Below, one piece after another: positions 26,823 through 36,283 of a stretch of DNA of 64,000 nt. Source of the DNA: Chrysosporum bergii ANA360D (GTDB lineage Bacteria; Cyanobacteriota; Cyanobacteriia; Cyanobacteriales; Nostocaceae); NCBI RefSeq assembly GCF_029891735.1, contig NZ_JANQDH010000108.1:25195-89194 (forward strand). Direction: 5' to 3'. Position 1 is the first letter of the stretch. Each line of letters starts with the position of its first letter. The notes beneath the pieces are model-generated. The model saw only the letters and a list, made by a program, of their open reading frames with translations, had not been told where the DNA came from and made no database searches. The position numbers and the translations under genes were made by a program.

Positions 26823-28021
26823 TCAACTTTTCTCCTCAAGCATTTTCTACTAAAGCAGCAATTAGTCAAAATATTACTGTTAATTTTAACTATCAAGTTC
26901 ACTTTACCAAGGATTTATTTGATTTAAAAAATACTACTTTGGTAGAAGTAATCAACCCAGGACAAGAAGCAGGACAGAGCAAAATACTAGTGGTTGTGGA
27001 TGGAGGATTATTAAATTTCCAACCCGCATTACTTGAGCAAATAGAAACATACACTAGTTTCTATGGCGAAATATTAAATTTAGCAGAAAAACCAATTATT
27101 GTCCCTGGGGGAGAGGCTGCGAAAAACCATCGCACTTGCTTAGACCAAATTCATCAAACTATCGACAAAAATGGCTTGTGTCGTCATTCCTACATCATAG
27201 CCATAGGGGGGGGTGCTGTGTTGGATTTGGTGGGATATGCTGCCGCTACTGCCCATCGGGGAATTCGTTTGATTCGAGTTCCTACTACAGTACTCGGACA
27301 AAATGATTCTGGTGTTGGAGTAAAAAACAGCGTCAATGCCTTTGGGAAAAAGAATTTTTTAGGTACTTTTGCCCCTCCTTATGCAGTGATTAATGATTCA
27401 GCTTTTTTGACTACTTTAACACAACGTGACTGGCGATCGGGTATTGCGGAAGCTGTTAAGGTGGCTTTGATTAAAGATGGTGATTTTTTTGATTTTATTC
27501 ACACCAATACTACAGCCCTCAACCACCGAGAAGGGGAAATAATGCAGCAGCTGATTTATCGCTGCGCCCAATTACACTTACAACACATCGCTAACAGTGG
27601 TGATGCTTTTGAAAGTGGTTCATCCCGTCCTTTGGATTTTGGACATTGGGCTGGTCATAGATTGGAATGTTTGACTAATTATAGTTTACGTCATGGGGAG
27701 GCTGTGGCCATTGGAATGGCTTTAGATAGTACTTATTCTTATTTTCTGGGAAAACTTTCTTACTGGGAACTACAAAAAATAGTTACCACACTAAAGGCGC
27801 TGGATTTTATTTTATATGTGCCAGAGTTAGCTCAATATATATCCGAAGTTGATCACCCCCGGTGTTTATTCCGTGGTTTAAAAGAGTTTCGGGAACATTT
27901 AGGGGGTGAGTTATGTTTGACTTTGCTGGAAGGTATTGGTGAAAGCTGTGAGGTTGATTATGTAAATTTATCTCTGTATCAAAAAGCTGTTTGGCAGTTA
28001 CAAAAATTCGCTCTTAGTTAA
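26816..28021 (+). CDS. eboD: EboD, 3-dehydroquinate-synthase-like sugar-phosphate cyclase
   Basis: A 401-residue member of the AroB superfamily. The NAD-binding AIGGGAVLDLVGYAAAT, substrate loop RVPTTVLGQNDSGVGVKN and zinc ligands (Glu in GIAEAVKVALIKD, His in DFGHWAGHRLE, His in LRHGEAVAIG) are all present. The stretch ESGSSRPLDFGHW differs from genuine AroB, which has LNFGHTFGHAIE, and fits the EboD type. Hence it may close a different sugar phosphate ring rather than make dehydroquinate. In N. punctiforme the corresponding gene is annotated aroB. It starts inside the dsbA stop region and eboE follows 3 bp after its end. Confidence 0.88.
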   Translation: MVINFSPQAFSTKAAISQNITVNFNYQVHFTKDLFDLKNTTLVEVINPGQEAGQSKILVVVDGGLLNFQPALLEQIETYTSFYGEILNLAEKPIIVPGGEAAKNHRTCLDQIHQTIDKNGLCRHSYIIAIGGGAVLDLVGYAAATAHRGIRLIRVPTTVLGQNDSGVGVKNSVNAFGKKNFLGTFAPPYAVINDSAFLTTLTQRDWRSGIAEAVKVALIKDGDFFDFIHTNTTALNHREGEIMQQLIYRCAQLHLQHIANSGDAFESGSSRPLDFGHWAGHRLECLTNYSLRHGEAVAIGMALDSTYSYFLGKLSYWELQKIVTTLKALDFILYVPELAQYISEVDHPRCLFRGLKEFREHLGGELCLTLLEGIGESCEVDYVNLSLYQKAVWQLQKFALS

Positions 28022-28024
28022 ATT

Positions 28025-29248
28025 ATGAAAATCGGAACAAATAAAATTTTTGATTTAACTTACTGTACCAATGTTCACCCAGGGGAAGAATGGAAACAAG
28101 TTTTGGCTAATTTAAAGCAATATATCCCCCCCCTGAAGGAGAAACTAGCAAGCCAAAAACCTCTGGGAGTTGGTTTACGTCTGGGGTCGGTGGCTGCACA
28201 ACAATTAATCCTCAAACCAACTTTGACAGAATTACAACACTGGTTACAAGAACAACAGTTATATGTGTTTACTGTGAATGGCTTTCCCTACGGGAAATTT
28301 CATCAACAAGTGGTGAAAGACCAAGTTTATGCACCGGACTGGACAACAAAGGAGCGATACCAGTACACTTTACTACTCACAAGGATTTTGGCAGAGTTAT
28401 TACCTAGCGGGGGTGAAGGTAGTATTTCTACTTTACCAGTGTCTTACAAACCTTGGCACAAAACCAGCCAAGGGCGTGCTGCTGTTATGGATAAAGCTAG
28501 TGTTTACATGGCCCAGTTGGTGGCTGATATGGTTTATATCTATCAACACTATGGTAAGTTGCTGCATTTAGATTTGGAACCAGAACCTGATGGGTTGATT
28601 GAAAACGGATCTGAGGTGGTGAATTTTTTTCAACAGCATTTACTACCTGTGGGAGGGGCTTTTTTGGTAAAGCATCTGGGGGTTTCTCTGGAAGTTGCGG
28701 AGGGCTATTTACTTAATCATGTCCGGGTTTGTTATGACACTTGCCATTTTGCTGTGGTGTATGAAAATCCGGTAGTGGTTTTCCAGCAGTTGGGGGCTGT
28801 GGGAATTCAAGTTGGTAAGGTTCAAGTTAGTGCAGCTTTACGGGTAAATATACCAGATGACTCGCTTTTACGTGGTGAGTTAACCAGACAATTGTATTCT
28901 TTTGCTGATTCTATTTATTTACACCAAGTTGTCGCCCGTGGAGATGATGATAAATTGTTTCATTATCGGGACTTGGGACAGGTTTTACCTCTTCTAGAAA
29001 AAACACTAGCCCAAGAATGGCGAATACATTTTCATGTCCCTGTTTTTGTGAATGATTATGGTTTGTTGCAGTCTACCCAAGAACATATTACAAGTGTGTT
29101 TAAGTTGCTGCATGATGGCTACAGCTGTACTCATTTAGAAATTGAAACTTACACTTGGGAGGTACTTCCTCCGGGGTTGAAGTTAGATTTATCAGACTCC
29201 CTAGCCAGGGAATATGAATGGGTACAAAAAAATTTTTATTATTTTTGA
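28025..29248 (+). CDS. eboE: EboE, xylose-isomerase-like TIM-barrel protein
   Basis: A 407-residue TIM-barrel protein of the sugar phosphate isomerase/epimerase type. Recognisable strands are NKIFDLTYCTNVHPGEEW, LGVGLRLG, YVFTVNGFPYGKFH, LLHLDLEPEPDGLIE (metal ligand Glu) and VCYDTCHFAVVYENP (Asp and His ligands), then HFHVPVFV. This is the EboE pattern. The substrate is unknown. It starts 3 bp after eboD. After its end there is a 140-bp gap with a dispersed repeat, so eboF is not tightly coupled. Confidence 0.9.
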   Translation: MKIGTNKIFDLTYCTNVHPGEEWKQVLANLKQYIPPLKEKLASQKPLGVGLRLGSVAAQQLILKPTLTELQHWLQEQQLYVFTVNGFPYGKFHQQVVKDQVYAPDWTTKERYQYTLLLTRILAELLPSGGEGSISTLPVSYKPWHKTSQGRAAVMDKASVYMAQLVADMVYIYQHYGKLLHLDLEPEPDGLIENGSEVVNFFQQHLLPVGGAFLVKHLGVSLEVAEGYLLNHVRVCYDTCHFAVVYENPVVVFQQLGAVGIQVGKVQVSAALRVNIPDDSLLRGELTRQLYSFADSIYLHQVVARGDDDKLFHYRDLGQVLPLLEKTLAQEWRIHFHVPVFVNDYGLLQSTQEHITSVFKLLHDGYSCTHLEIETYTWEVLPPGLKLDLSDSLAREYEWVQKNFYYF

Positions 29249-29274
29249 TGACTTTCTAGAAATTCTTCAACAAA

Positions 29275-29350
29275 TATAGCGAATTTTGCCAAAGTAGGTA
29301 CGGTAGGGGAACCAGATACCGGCACTACAAGAGTTTTATCATTTACATTT
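29275..29350 (+). repeat. Dispersed repeat in the eboE-eboF gap
   Basis: The motif TATAGCGAATTTTGCC at 29275 and the later CGGCACTACAAGAGTTTT segment resemble, in the same order, 46354 and 46432 in this window; another copy of the first part lies at 42825. This is a small interspersed sequence that has entered the ebo operon. Confidence 0.55.
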
Positions 29351-29388
29351 CTATTTCTTTCACCTGCAATGTGCTGTAAATATAGCTT

Positions 29389-30762
29389 ATGCAAAAAACT
29401 GTAGTAATTAATTTAGTGGCCTTAACATCAAAACTTCTAGGAGAATATACGCCTTTTCTCAGTCGATGGTCACAAGAACAACAAATATTACCCATCGCCC
29501 CTGTGTTACCTGCTGTGACTTGTACGGTACAGGCTACCTATTTAACAGGTAAGTTACCCCATGAACATGGAATTGTGGGTAATGGTTGGTATTTTCAGGA
29601 TGAGTGCGAAATCAAGTTTTGGCGACAGTCTAATAAGTTAATTCAAGCTCCCAAAATATGGGAAGTTGCTAAAGAATTAGATCATAACTTTACCTGCGCT
29701 AATTTGTTTTGGTGGTATAATATGTACTCTACGGCAGATTATACCATCACCCCCCGCCCTATCTACACAGCAGATGGAAGGAAAATACCTGATATATACA
29801 CTCAACCAGGAGATTTGCGATCGCCCCTACAAAAAACCCTTGGCAATTTTCCCCTGTTCAATTATTGGGGACCCAACACGTCTATTCAAGCAAGTAAATG
29901 GATAGCGGAAGCTGCGAAATGGGTAGACAATCATTATCACCCGACTTTAACTTTAATTTATTTACCCCACTTAGACTATTGTTTACAAAAATACGGTACT
30001 GATATTGACAAAATTAAGCAAGATTTACTAGAAATTGATGCAGCTTGTCAAGACTTGATTACGTTTTATCAAAACCGAAACACACAAGTTATAGTTTTAT
30101 CGGAATATGGAATTACTACTGTTACTCAACCTATCCATATTAATCGCTTACTTCGCCAACACAATTTATTAACAGTGCGGGAAGAACTAGGGGGAGAAAA
30201 GTTAGACCCAGGAGCTAGTCAAGCTTTTGCAGTGGCTGACCATCAAATTGCTCATGTTTATATTAACAATTCTCTGGTTAGGGATAAAGTGCGATCGCTT
30301 TTAGAACAAACCCCAGGAATTGCTTATGTTTTAGATGATGTCAGTAAGCAGCAATATCATCTTGCTCACCCCAGGTCAGGGGAACTAATAGCCATAGCCC
30401 AGCCCCACGCTTGGTTTACTTATTATTACTGGTTTCATGACCACCGCGCGCCAGATTTTGCCAGAACGGTAGATATTCACCGTAAACCAGGTTATGACCC
30501 AGTTGAATTATTTTTTGACCCCAAAATCAAGTTTCCACGGTTGAAAGTTGCTGGTGAACTCCTCAAAAAACAAATGAATTGGCGTTATTTAATGAATGTT
30601 ATTCCTCTCAAAGCCGAGTTAGTGCGTGGTTCTCACGGTTGTATTCCGCCCTCCCCGGAGGAAGGGGCGTTGTTAATTACTTCCCGTGCTGATTTAGTTG
30701 ATTCTGCATCAATTAAAGCAACTGATGTATATCAAGTTATTCTTGACCATTTGCAAAAGTAA
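29389..30762 (+). CDS. eboF: EboF, alkaline phosphatase/nucleotide pyrophosphatase-fold enzyme
   Basis: A 457-residue phosphodiesterase-fold enzyme. The nucleophile region is VLPAVTCTVQATYLTGKLPHE (probably Thr), with metal-site sequences IYLPHLDYCLQKYG, VIVLSEYGITTV and HGCIPPSPEEG. These mark the alkaline phosphatase superfamily, nucleotide pyrophosphatase branch, and match EboF. It lacks an obvious signal peptide, so it probably works in the cytoplasm on a phosphoester or nucleotide-activated intermediate. A strong terminator follows its stop. Confidence 0.9.
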   Translation: MQKTVVINLVALTSKLLGEYTPFLSRWSQEQQILPIAPVLPAVTCTVQATYLTGKLPHEHGIVGNGWYFQDECEIKFWRQSNKLIQAPKIWEVAKELDHNFTCANLFWWYNMYSTADYTITPRPIYTADGRKIPDIYTQPGDLRSPLQKTLGNFPLFNYWGPNTSIQASKWIAEAAKWVDNHYHPTLTLIYLPHLDYCLQKYGTDIDKIKQDLLEIDAACQDLITFYQNRNTQVIVLSEYGITTVTQPIHINRLLRQHNLLTVREELGGEKLDPGASQAFAVADHQIAHVYINNSLVRDKVRSLLEQTPGIAYVLDDVSKQQYHLAHPRSGELIAIAQPHAWFTYYYWFHDHRAPDFARTVDIHRKPGYDPVELFFDPKIKFPRLKVAGELLKKQMNWRYLMNVIPLKAELVRGSHGCIPPSPEEGALLITSRADLVDSASIKATDVYQVILDHLQK

Positions 30763-30776
30763 TTTAGGTGTTAAAC

Positions 30777-30815
30777 CCCACTCCTAGGCTTAGAGCCTAG
30801 GAGTGGGAGTTTTGT
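30777..30815 (+). terminator. Intrinsic terminator between eboF and trpE
   Basis: A perfect 14-bp stem (CCCACTCCTAGGCT with AGCCTAGGAGTGGG) and a 3-nt loop, followed by AGTTTTG. It starts 14 bp after the eboF stop. The downstream trp/aro genes therefore probably have their own promoter in the following 130 bp. Confidence 0.88.
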
Positions 30816-30945
30816 AGATTTGATCTAATGCTAACACAAATAAAAATATACTCACATCTAAAAATTGTTCATGCAACCAACTAAGATTTTGAACTATTGT
30901 GAATAGAGGAGAAATAAATGGTTTTTACGACATCATTAATAAACA

Positions 30946-33123
30946 ATGAATTGTGAATCACGGTCTTATATAACTAACAGTGGTGTATTAATTTCTCGTT
31001 GCTGTGAGCAAATTAAAATGGCAACGGCTTTAGATGACATCCTCTTTTATCTCAACACCCAGCGCGGCGGCTTACTTACCAGTAGTTATGAATATCCAGG
31101 TAGATATAAAAGATGGGCAATTGGTTTTGTTAACCCGCCTCTGGAGTTGACTACTAGAGAAAACGTTTTTACAGTCACGGCTTTAAATCAACGGGGAGAA
31201 GTACTATTACCTTTACTTTTAGAACGGTTGTGTTTACTAAAAGAATTAAATGCAGTCCAGCAAAAAAAACATCAAATCACTGGCTTAATTAAAATCACTC
31301 AGGGTTTTTTTGTAGAGGAACAGCGCAGTAAACAACCTTCTGCTTTTACTATCATTCGGGAAATTTTACATATATTCTCTAGCCAAGAAGATGAACATTT
31401 AGGACTATATGGAGCTTTTGGTTATGATTTGGTCTTTCAGTTTGAATCTGTAACCAAGGTTCAAGAACGTCCATTAGACCAACGGGATTTATTACTTTAC
31501 CTTCCAGATGAACTAATAATTGTAGATTATTATCTGCAACAGGCTTTTTGTTTACAATATGACTTTGAAACCCCCCACGGCACTACTCACAATTTACCCC
31601 GTACTGGCGAAAGCATAAATCATCAAGGACGGCGCTTGACTCCACAGCAAAAATGCAGTCATCAAGTGGGGGAATATGCCGAAAAAGTTAAAATAGCTCA
31701 TGAATATTTCCAGCGGGGAGATTTATTTGAAGTCGTTCCCAGTCAAAACTTTTTTAGTTTCTGTGACACCTTACCCAGTAAACTATTTACTACCTTGAAG
31801 AAAATAAACCCCAGCCCCTATGGTTTTATATTTAATTTAGGGGGGGAATATATCATTGGCGCATCCCCAGAAATGTTTGTGCGGGTGGAAGGTAAAAGAG
31901 TAGAAACTTGCCCCATTAGTGGTACTATCACCAGAGGGAAAAATGCCATAGATGACGCGGACCAAATTCGTCAATTACTCAACTCATACAAAGACGAAGC
32001 GGAACTTACTATGTGTACTGATGTTGACCGTAATGATAAGTCCCGCATTTGTCAACCAGGTACAGTGCAAGTTATCGGCCGTCGTCAAATAGAGTTATAT
32101 AGCCATTTGATTCATACAGTGGATCATGTTGAAGGCATACTAAGACCAGAGTTTGATGCTTTAGATGCTTTTTTAAGCCACACTTGGGCAGTTACGGTAA
32201 CCGGCGCACCTAAAAGAGCAGCAATTAATTTTATTGAACAGCAGGAACACGGCCCCAGGCGTTGGTATGGAGGCGCGGTTGGTTATTTAAGTTTTAATGG
32301 CGACCTGAATACAGGGTTAATATTACGGACAATTCGCCTTAAAGACTGTATTGCTGAAGTCCGCGCTGGAGCCACTTTACTTTATGATTCTATCCCCCAA
32401 GCAGAAGAACAAGAAACCATCACTAAAGCCACTGCTTTATTTGCTGCTATTCATCAAGCCCAAGAAACAGACTCGGAATTAAAACAGTGCGGTTCTCAAA
32501 ACTTGAGTCAATGTGTTTCTAATAGTGAAGCCGAGAAACACATTTTATTAATTGACTATGAAGATTCATTTGTACACACCTTAGCTAATTATATCCGCCA
32601 AACAGGGGCACAAGTCACTACCATCCGTCACAATTTTTCAGACACCCAACTTAAAAAACAGCGCCCTGATTTAGTGGTTTTATCTCCAGGTCCAGGTAAA
32701 CCTAGTGATTTTAGTATTTCCCAAACTATCGCTACTTGCATGAGTAATCATATTCCTATATTTGGTGTTTGTTTGGGGTTACAAAGTATTGTTGAAAGTT
32801 TTGGCGGTAAATTAGGTGTTCTCAATTATCCCCAACATGGTAAGTCGTCTCGCATCTTTGTTACTGATTCTGAGTCAGTAATGTTTAAAGGCTTACCTAA
32901 TTCTTTTGCTGTGGGTAGATATCATTCTTTGTTTGCTTTACAGGAACATTTACCCAAGGTTTTGAAGGTGACGGCAATTTCTGAAGATAATATCATTATG
33001 GCCATCGAGCATCACAGTTTACCTATAGCTGCTGTACAGTTTCACCCGGAATCTATTATGACCTTATCTGGGGAGGTGGGACTGACGATGATCAAAAATG
33101 TTGTCTTTAGTTATATCAATTAA
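30946..33123 (+). CDS. trpE: Fused anthranilate synthase TrpE-TrpG
   Basis: A 725-residue fusion that makes anthranilate from chorismate and glutamine. About residues 1-510 are the TrpE chorismate-binding domain, with LFEVVPSQNF, SPYGFIFNLGGEYIIGASPEMF, PISGTITRG and GAPKRAAINFIEQ. About residues 530-720 are the TrpG amidotransferase, with LLIDYEDSFVHTLANY, the catalytic Cys in FGVCLGLQSI and the His-x-Glu in VQFHPESIM. Such fusions occur in scytonemin clusters and supply tryptophan for ScyB. The feedback site could not be judged. It opens the trp/aro section behind a terminator. Confidence 0.95.
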   Translation: MNCESRSYITNSGVLISRCCEQIKMATALDDILFYLNTQRGGLLTSSYEYPGRYKRWAIGFVNPPLELTTRENVFTVTALNQRGEVLLPLLLERLCLLKELNAVQQKKHQITGLIKITQGFFVEEQRSKQPSAFTIIREILHIFSSQEDEHLGLYGAFGYDLVFQFESVTKVQERPLDQRDLLLYLPDELIIVDYYLQQAFCLQYDFETPHGTTHNLPRTGESINHQGRRLTPQQKCSHQVGEYAEKVKIAHEYFQRGDLFEVVPSQNFFSFCDTLPSKLFTTLKKINPSPYGFIFNLGGEYIIGASPEMFVRVEGKRVETCPISGTITRGKNAIDDADQIRQLLNSYKDEAELTMCTDVDRNDKSRICQPGTVQVIGRRQIELYSHLIHTVDHVEGILRPEFDALDAFLSHTWAVTVTGAPKRAAINFIEQQEHGPRRWYGGAVGYLSFNGDLNTGLILRTIRLKDCIAEVRAGATLLYDSIPQAEEQETITKATALFAAIHQAQETDSELKQCGSQNLSQCVSNSEAEKHILLIDYEDSFVHTLANYIRQTGAQVTTIRHNFSDTQLKKQRPDLVVLSPGPGKPSDFSISQTIATCMSNHIPIFGVCLGLQSIVESFGGKLGVLNYPQHGKSSRIFVTDSESVMFKGLPNSFAVGRYHSLFALQEHLPKVLKVTAISEDNIIMAIEHHSLPIAAVQFHPESIMTLSGEVGLTMIKNVVFSYIN

Positions 33124-33166
33124 TCAGATGCTCCCACTACCAGATTATTATCATGACCAATAACCA

Positions 33167-33970
33167 ATGACTAACATACTAAAGCAAATTATCAGCTATA
33201 AAAAGCAGGAAGTGGCTAAAATGGAGGAAATAACTCCTTTGGCTATTCTAAAAAAACAAGTAGAAATATCTCCCCCGGTGCGAGGGTTTATCGCTGCTGT
33301 GCAACAAAGTCCTAAATACCCTAGTTTAATTGCTGAGTTGAAGAAGGCTTCCCCTAGTCGTGGGGTCATTAAACCAAACTTTGACCCTGTGGCTATTGCT
33401 CAAAGTTATGAACGGGGCGGGGCTGCTTGTCTATCAGTCTTGACTGATGAAAAGTTTTTTCAGGGTAGTTTTAATAATCTAAAACTTGTCCGGGGGGCTG
33501 TGAATTTACCCCTGCTGTGTAAGGAGTTTATTATCGACCCTTATCAAATATTTTTAGCTCGCACTATGGGTGCTGATGCTGTGTTATTAATCGCAGCTAT
33601 TTTGACAGATACTCAACTTGAGGAGTTTTTGCAGATAACAAATGAGTTAAAAATGACTGCTTTAGTGGAGGTTCACAGTTTGGCGGAACTGGATAGAGTA
33701 TTGAAATTACATGGGTTGCAGTTACTGGGAATTAATAACCGTGATTTAGATGATTTTACTATAGATATCCACACAACTGCCGGACTTTTACAACAACGGC
33801 AAAAACGATTACAAGATTTACAAGTGACTGTTGTTAGTGAGTCAGGGTTATATACACAGGCTGATTTGTCTTTGGTAGCTAAAGCAGGCGCTCGCGCAGT
33901 TTTAATTGGTGAATCTTTGGTTAAACAAAACAACATAGAACAAGCTGTCGGTAATCTTTTTGCTTGTTAA
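33167..33970 (+). CDS. trpC: Indole-3-glycerol phosphate synthase TrpC
   Basis: A 267-residue TIM barrel that closes the indole ring. The catalytic lysines are in [11 protein letters not shown] and [13 protein letters not shown], and the phosphate-binding end VSESGLYT...[11 protein letters not shown] is present. N-terminal [19 protein letters not shown] is standard. It is a cluster-specific copy, presumably in addition to a housekeeping trpC elsewhere. It follows trpE by 43 bp and precedes trpA by 21 bp. Confidence 0.95.
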   Translation: MTNILKQIISYKKQEVAKMEEITPLAILKKQVEISPPVRGFIAAVQQSPKYPSLIAELKKASPSRGVIKPNFDPVAIAQSYERGGAACLSVLTDEKFFQGSFNNLKLVRGAVNLPLLCKEFIIDPYQIFLARTMGADAVLLIAAILTDTQLEEFLQITNELKMTALVEVHSLAELDRVLKLHGLQLLGINNRDLDDFTIDIHTTAGLLQQRQKRLQDLQVTVVSESGLYTQADLSLVAKAGARAVLIGESLVKQNNIEQAVGNLFAC

Positions 33971-33991
33971 TTATCAAAGTTTTTTACTTCT

Positions 33992-34834
33992 ATGCAAAAA
34001 AAAATGGTGACTATATCTCATTGCTTTGAAAATCTACGCAGTCAGAAAAAGTGTGCTTTAATTCCTTTTATTATGGCTGGTGACCCAGATTTAACAACTA
34101 CAGCTGCGGCTATACGTGTTTTAGACCGTCATGGGGCGGATTTTATAGAGGTAGGCGTACCTTATTCTGACCCGTTGGCTGATGGTCCGGTAATTCATGC
34201 AGCAGCAACTAGGGCTATAGGGGAGAAAGTTAATTTACGTCAAGTGTTAACTATGCTGCGGGAAATAACTCCGGAAATCAAAGCACCGTTAATTTTGTTT
34301 ACTTATTACAATCTGATTTTACATCGCGGTGTGCAATCTTTTCTGGCAGATATAGTTGCTGCCGGGGTACGGGGTTTGGTAGTACCAGATTTGCCTTTGG
34401 AGGAGGCTAAACTTTTAATACAAATGGCTTCTGCTTTTGGGGTGGAGGTGATTCTTTTGGTGGCTCCTACTAGTTCGCCAGAGCGCATTGCTGCTATTGC
34501 AGCACAGTCTCAGGGGTTTGTTTATTTGGTAAGTGTGACGGGAGTAACAGGAATGCGATCGCAAATAGAAAATCGTGTCCACAATATACTAATAAATATC
34601 CGTAATGTAACTGATAAAGCCATTGGAGTGGGGTTTGGTATTTCTACCCCCGAACAGGCTCAACAAGTGAAGCAGTGGGGGGCTGATGCAGTAATTGTGG
34701 GCAGTGCTTTTGTTAAACAATTAGGAGAAAATACCCCACAGGTGGGGTTACAAGGCATAGAAAAGCTATGTTGTCAATTAAAAGCAGCAATTTCCCCAGT
34801 AGTACGGAAATCAAGTCTTACCGTAAGTGGGTAG
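33992..34834 (+). CDS. trpA: Tryptophan synthase alpha subunit TrpA
   Basis: A 280-residue TIM barrel that cleaves indole glycerol phosphate to indole and glyceraldehyde phosphate. The catalytic Glu lies in [18 protein letters not shown] with the Asp shortly after (Pro-Tyr-Ser-Asp), and the loop SVTGVTGMR and [10 protein letters not shown] are intact. It starts at 33992 or at the second Met (34004). A degenerate 25-bp REP-like palindrome lies between its end and trpB. Confidence 0.95.
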   Translation: MQKKMVTISHCFENLRSQKKCALIPFIMAGDPDLTTTAAAIRVLDRHGADFIEVGVPYSDPLADGPVIHAAATRAIGEKVNLRQVLTMLREITPEIKAPLILFTYYNLILHRGVQSFLADIVAAGVRGLVVPDLPLEEAKLLIQMASAFGVEVILLVAPTSSPERIAAIAAQSQGFVYLVSVTGVTGMRSQIENRVHNILINIRNVTDKAIGVGFGISTPEQAQQVKQWGADAVIVGSAFVKQLGENTPQVGLQGIEKLCCQLKAAISPVVRKSSLTVSG

Positions 34835-34848
34835 GGGTTTTTCCAAGG

Positions 34849-34873
34849 GTAGCGAGCAAGATGCTCTCACTAC
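34849..34873. repeat. REP-like 25-bp palindrome (variant copy)
   Basis: Starts GTAGCGAGCAAGATGCTC and ends CACTAC. It is the same element as 46416-46440 and 49197-49221 with paired changes that keep the GAGC/GCTC stem. It lies in the trpA-trpB gap. Confidence 0.6.
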
Positions 34874-34907
34874 ATAATGTGTACCAATGACTAAGGAGTA
34901 ATGACTA

Positions 34908-36119
34908 ATGACTACAATATTAATACCAGAAACACCCGGTAGATTTGGCAAGTTTGGCGGTCAATATGTACCCGAAACGTTGATCCCGGCTTTGAGTGAA
35001 TTGGAAACAGCATTTCAAGAGTATGTTCATGATTTGAGTTTTCAAGCCCAATTACAGGAACTGCTACGAGACTATGTAGGAAGACCTAGCCCTTTATATT
35101 TTGCCCAACGTCTCACCCAACACTACGCTAAACGAGATGGAACGGGGGCGCAAATATATCTAAAGCGTGAGGATTTAAATCATACCGGGGCGCACAAAAT
35201 AAACAATGCTTTGGCACAAGTTTTATTAGCCCAACGTATGGGTAAAAAGCGGATTATAGCGGAAACCGGGGCTGGTCAGCATGGTGTAGCTACAGCTACA
35301 GTGTGCGCTCGGTTTGGCTTGGAGTGTATGATTTATATGGGTGTCCACGATATAGAACGCCAAGCTTTAAATGTGTTTCGGATGAAACTTATGGGGGCAC
35401 AAGTATGTCCCGTCGCAGCTGGGACGGGAACCCTGAAGGATGCTACTTCTGAGGCTATCCGCGACTGGGTGACTAATGTGGAGAATACTCATTACATCCT
35501 GGGTTCCGCAGCCGGACCCCACCCGTACCCCACCATAGTGCGTGAATTTCATTCTATTATTGGTGAAGAAACTCGCCGCCAATGTCAAGAAAAATGGGGA
35601 GGTTTACCAGATATTCTCTTGGCTTGTGTGGGGGGTGGTTCCAATGCTATTGGTTTGTTTCATGAGTTTGTGGAAGAACCGTTAGTACGCCTTATTGGTG
35701 TGGAAGCCGCTGGAGAAGGACTAGATACAGATAAACACGCTGCTACTTTAAGTAGGGGTAAGGTGGGAGTTTTACACGGGGCCATGAGTTATGTCCTGCA
35801 AGGTTCCGATGGTCAAATTACTGAAGCCCATTCTATTAGTGCTGGTTTGGACTATCCGGGGGTGGGTCCTGAGCATAGTTATTTAAAAGATATTAGTCGG
35901 GCTGAGTATCACAGTGTCACTGACCAAGAGGCTTTACAGGCTTTTCAAAGGTTATCCCAATTGGAAGGAATTATTCCTGCTTTAGAAACTGCCCATGCTC
36001 TTGCTTATTTGGAAACTCTTTGTCGTCAAGTTGAAGGAAGTCCCCGCATAGTAATTAACTGTTCCGGCAGGGGGGATAAGGATGTACAAACGGTAGCTAA
36101 AAGCCTCAGTTTTGTATAG
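34908..36119 (+). CDS. trpB: Tryptophan synthase beta subunit TrpB
   Basis: A 403-residue PLP enzyme that condenses indole with serine. The PLP lysine lies in [19 protein letters not shown], the phosphate-binding loop is [12 protein letters not shown] and GRGDKDVQT closes the fold. The full-length N-terminus ([20 protein letters not shown]) is present, marking TrpB1 type. trpA lies 74 bp upstream with a REP-like repeat between. In the N. punctiforme cluster trpD follows trpB; here trpD is absent and aroG comes next. Confidence 0.96.
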   Translation: MTTILIPETPGRFGKFGGQYVPETLIPALSELETAFQEYVHDLSFQAQLQELLRDYVGRPSPLYFAQRLTQHYAKRDGTGAQIYLKREDLNHTGAHKINNALAQVLLAQRMGKKRIIAETGAGQHGVATATVCARFGLECMIYMGVHDIERQALNVFRMKLMGAQVCPVAAGTGTLKDATSEAIRDWVTNVENTHYILGSAAGPHPYPTIVREFHSIIGEETRRQCQEKWGGLPDILLACVGGGSNAIGLFHEFVEEPLVRLIGVEAAGEGLDTDKHAATLSRGKVGVLHGAMSYVLQGSDGQITEAHSISAGLDYPGVGPEHSYLKDISRAEYHSVTDQEALQAFQRLSQLEGIIPALETAHALAYLETLCRQVEGSPRIVINCSGRGDKDVQTVAKSLSFV

Positions 36120-36283
36120 GGGAAGATAATGATTAAAAATCAATAGGGTGGGGCGGTTTGAGTTAAGTTACCAGAGTAGGTTTATTTTTAGCTATGGTAT
36201 TTATTACACCAATCATACACCACAAAAGAGCTTCACAAGTCTTTTTTCTCAGCTTTTTGTCAATTTCAGTATAGGTAAGAAAA

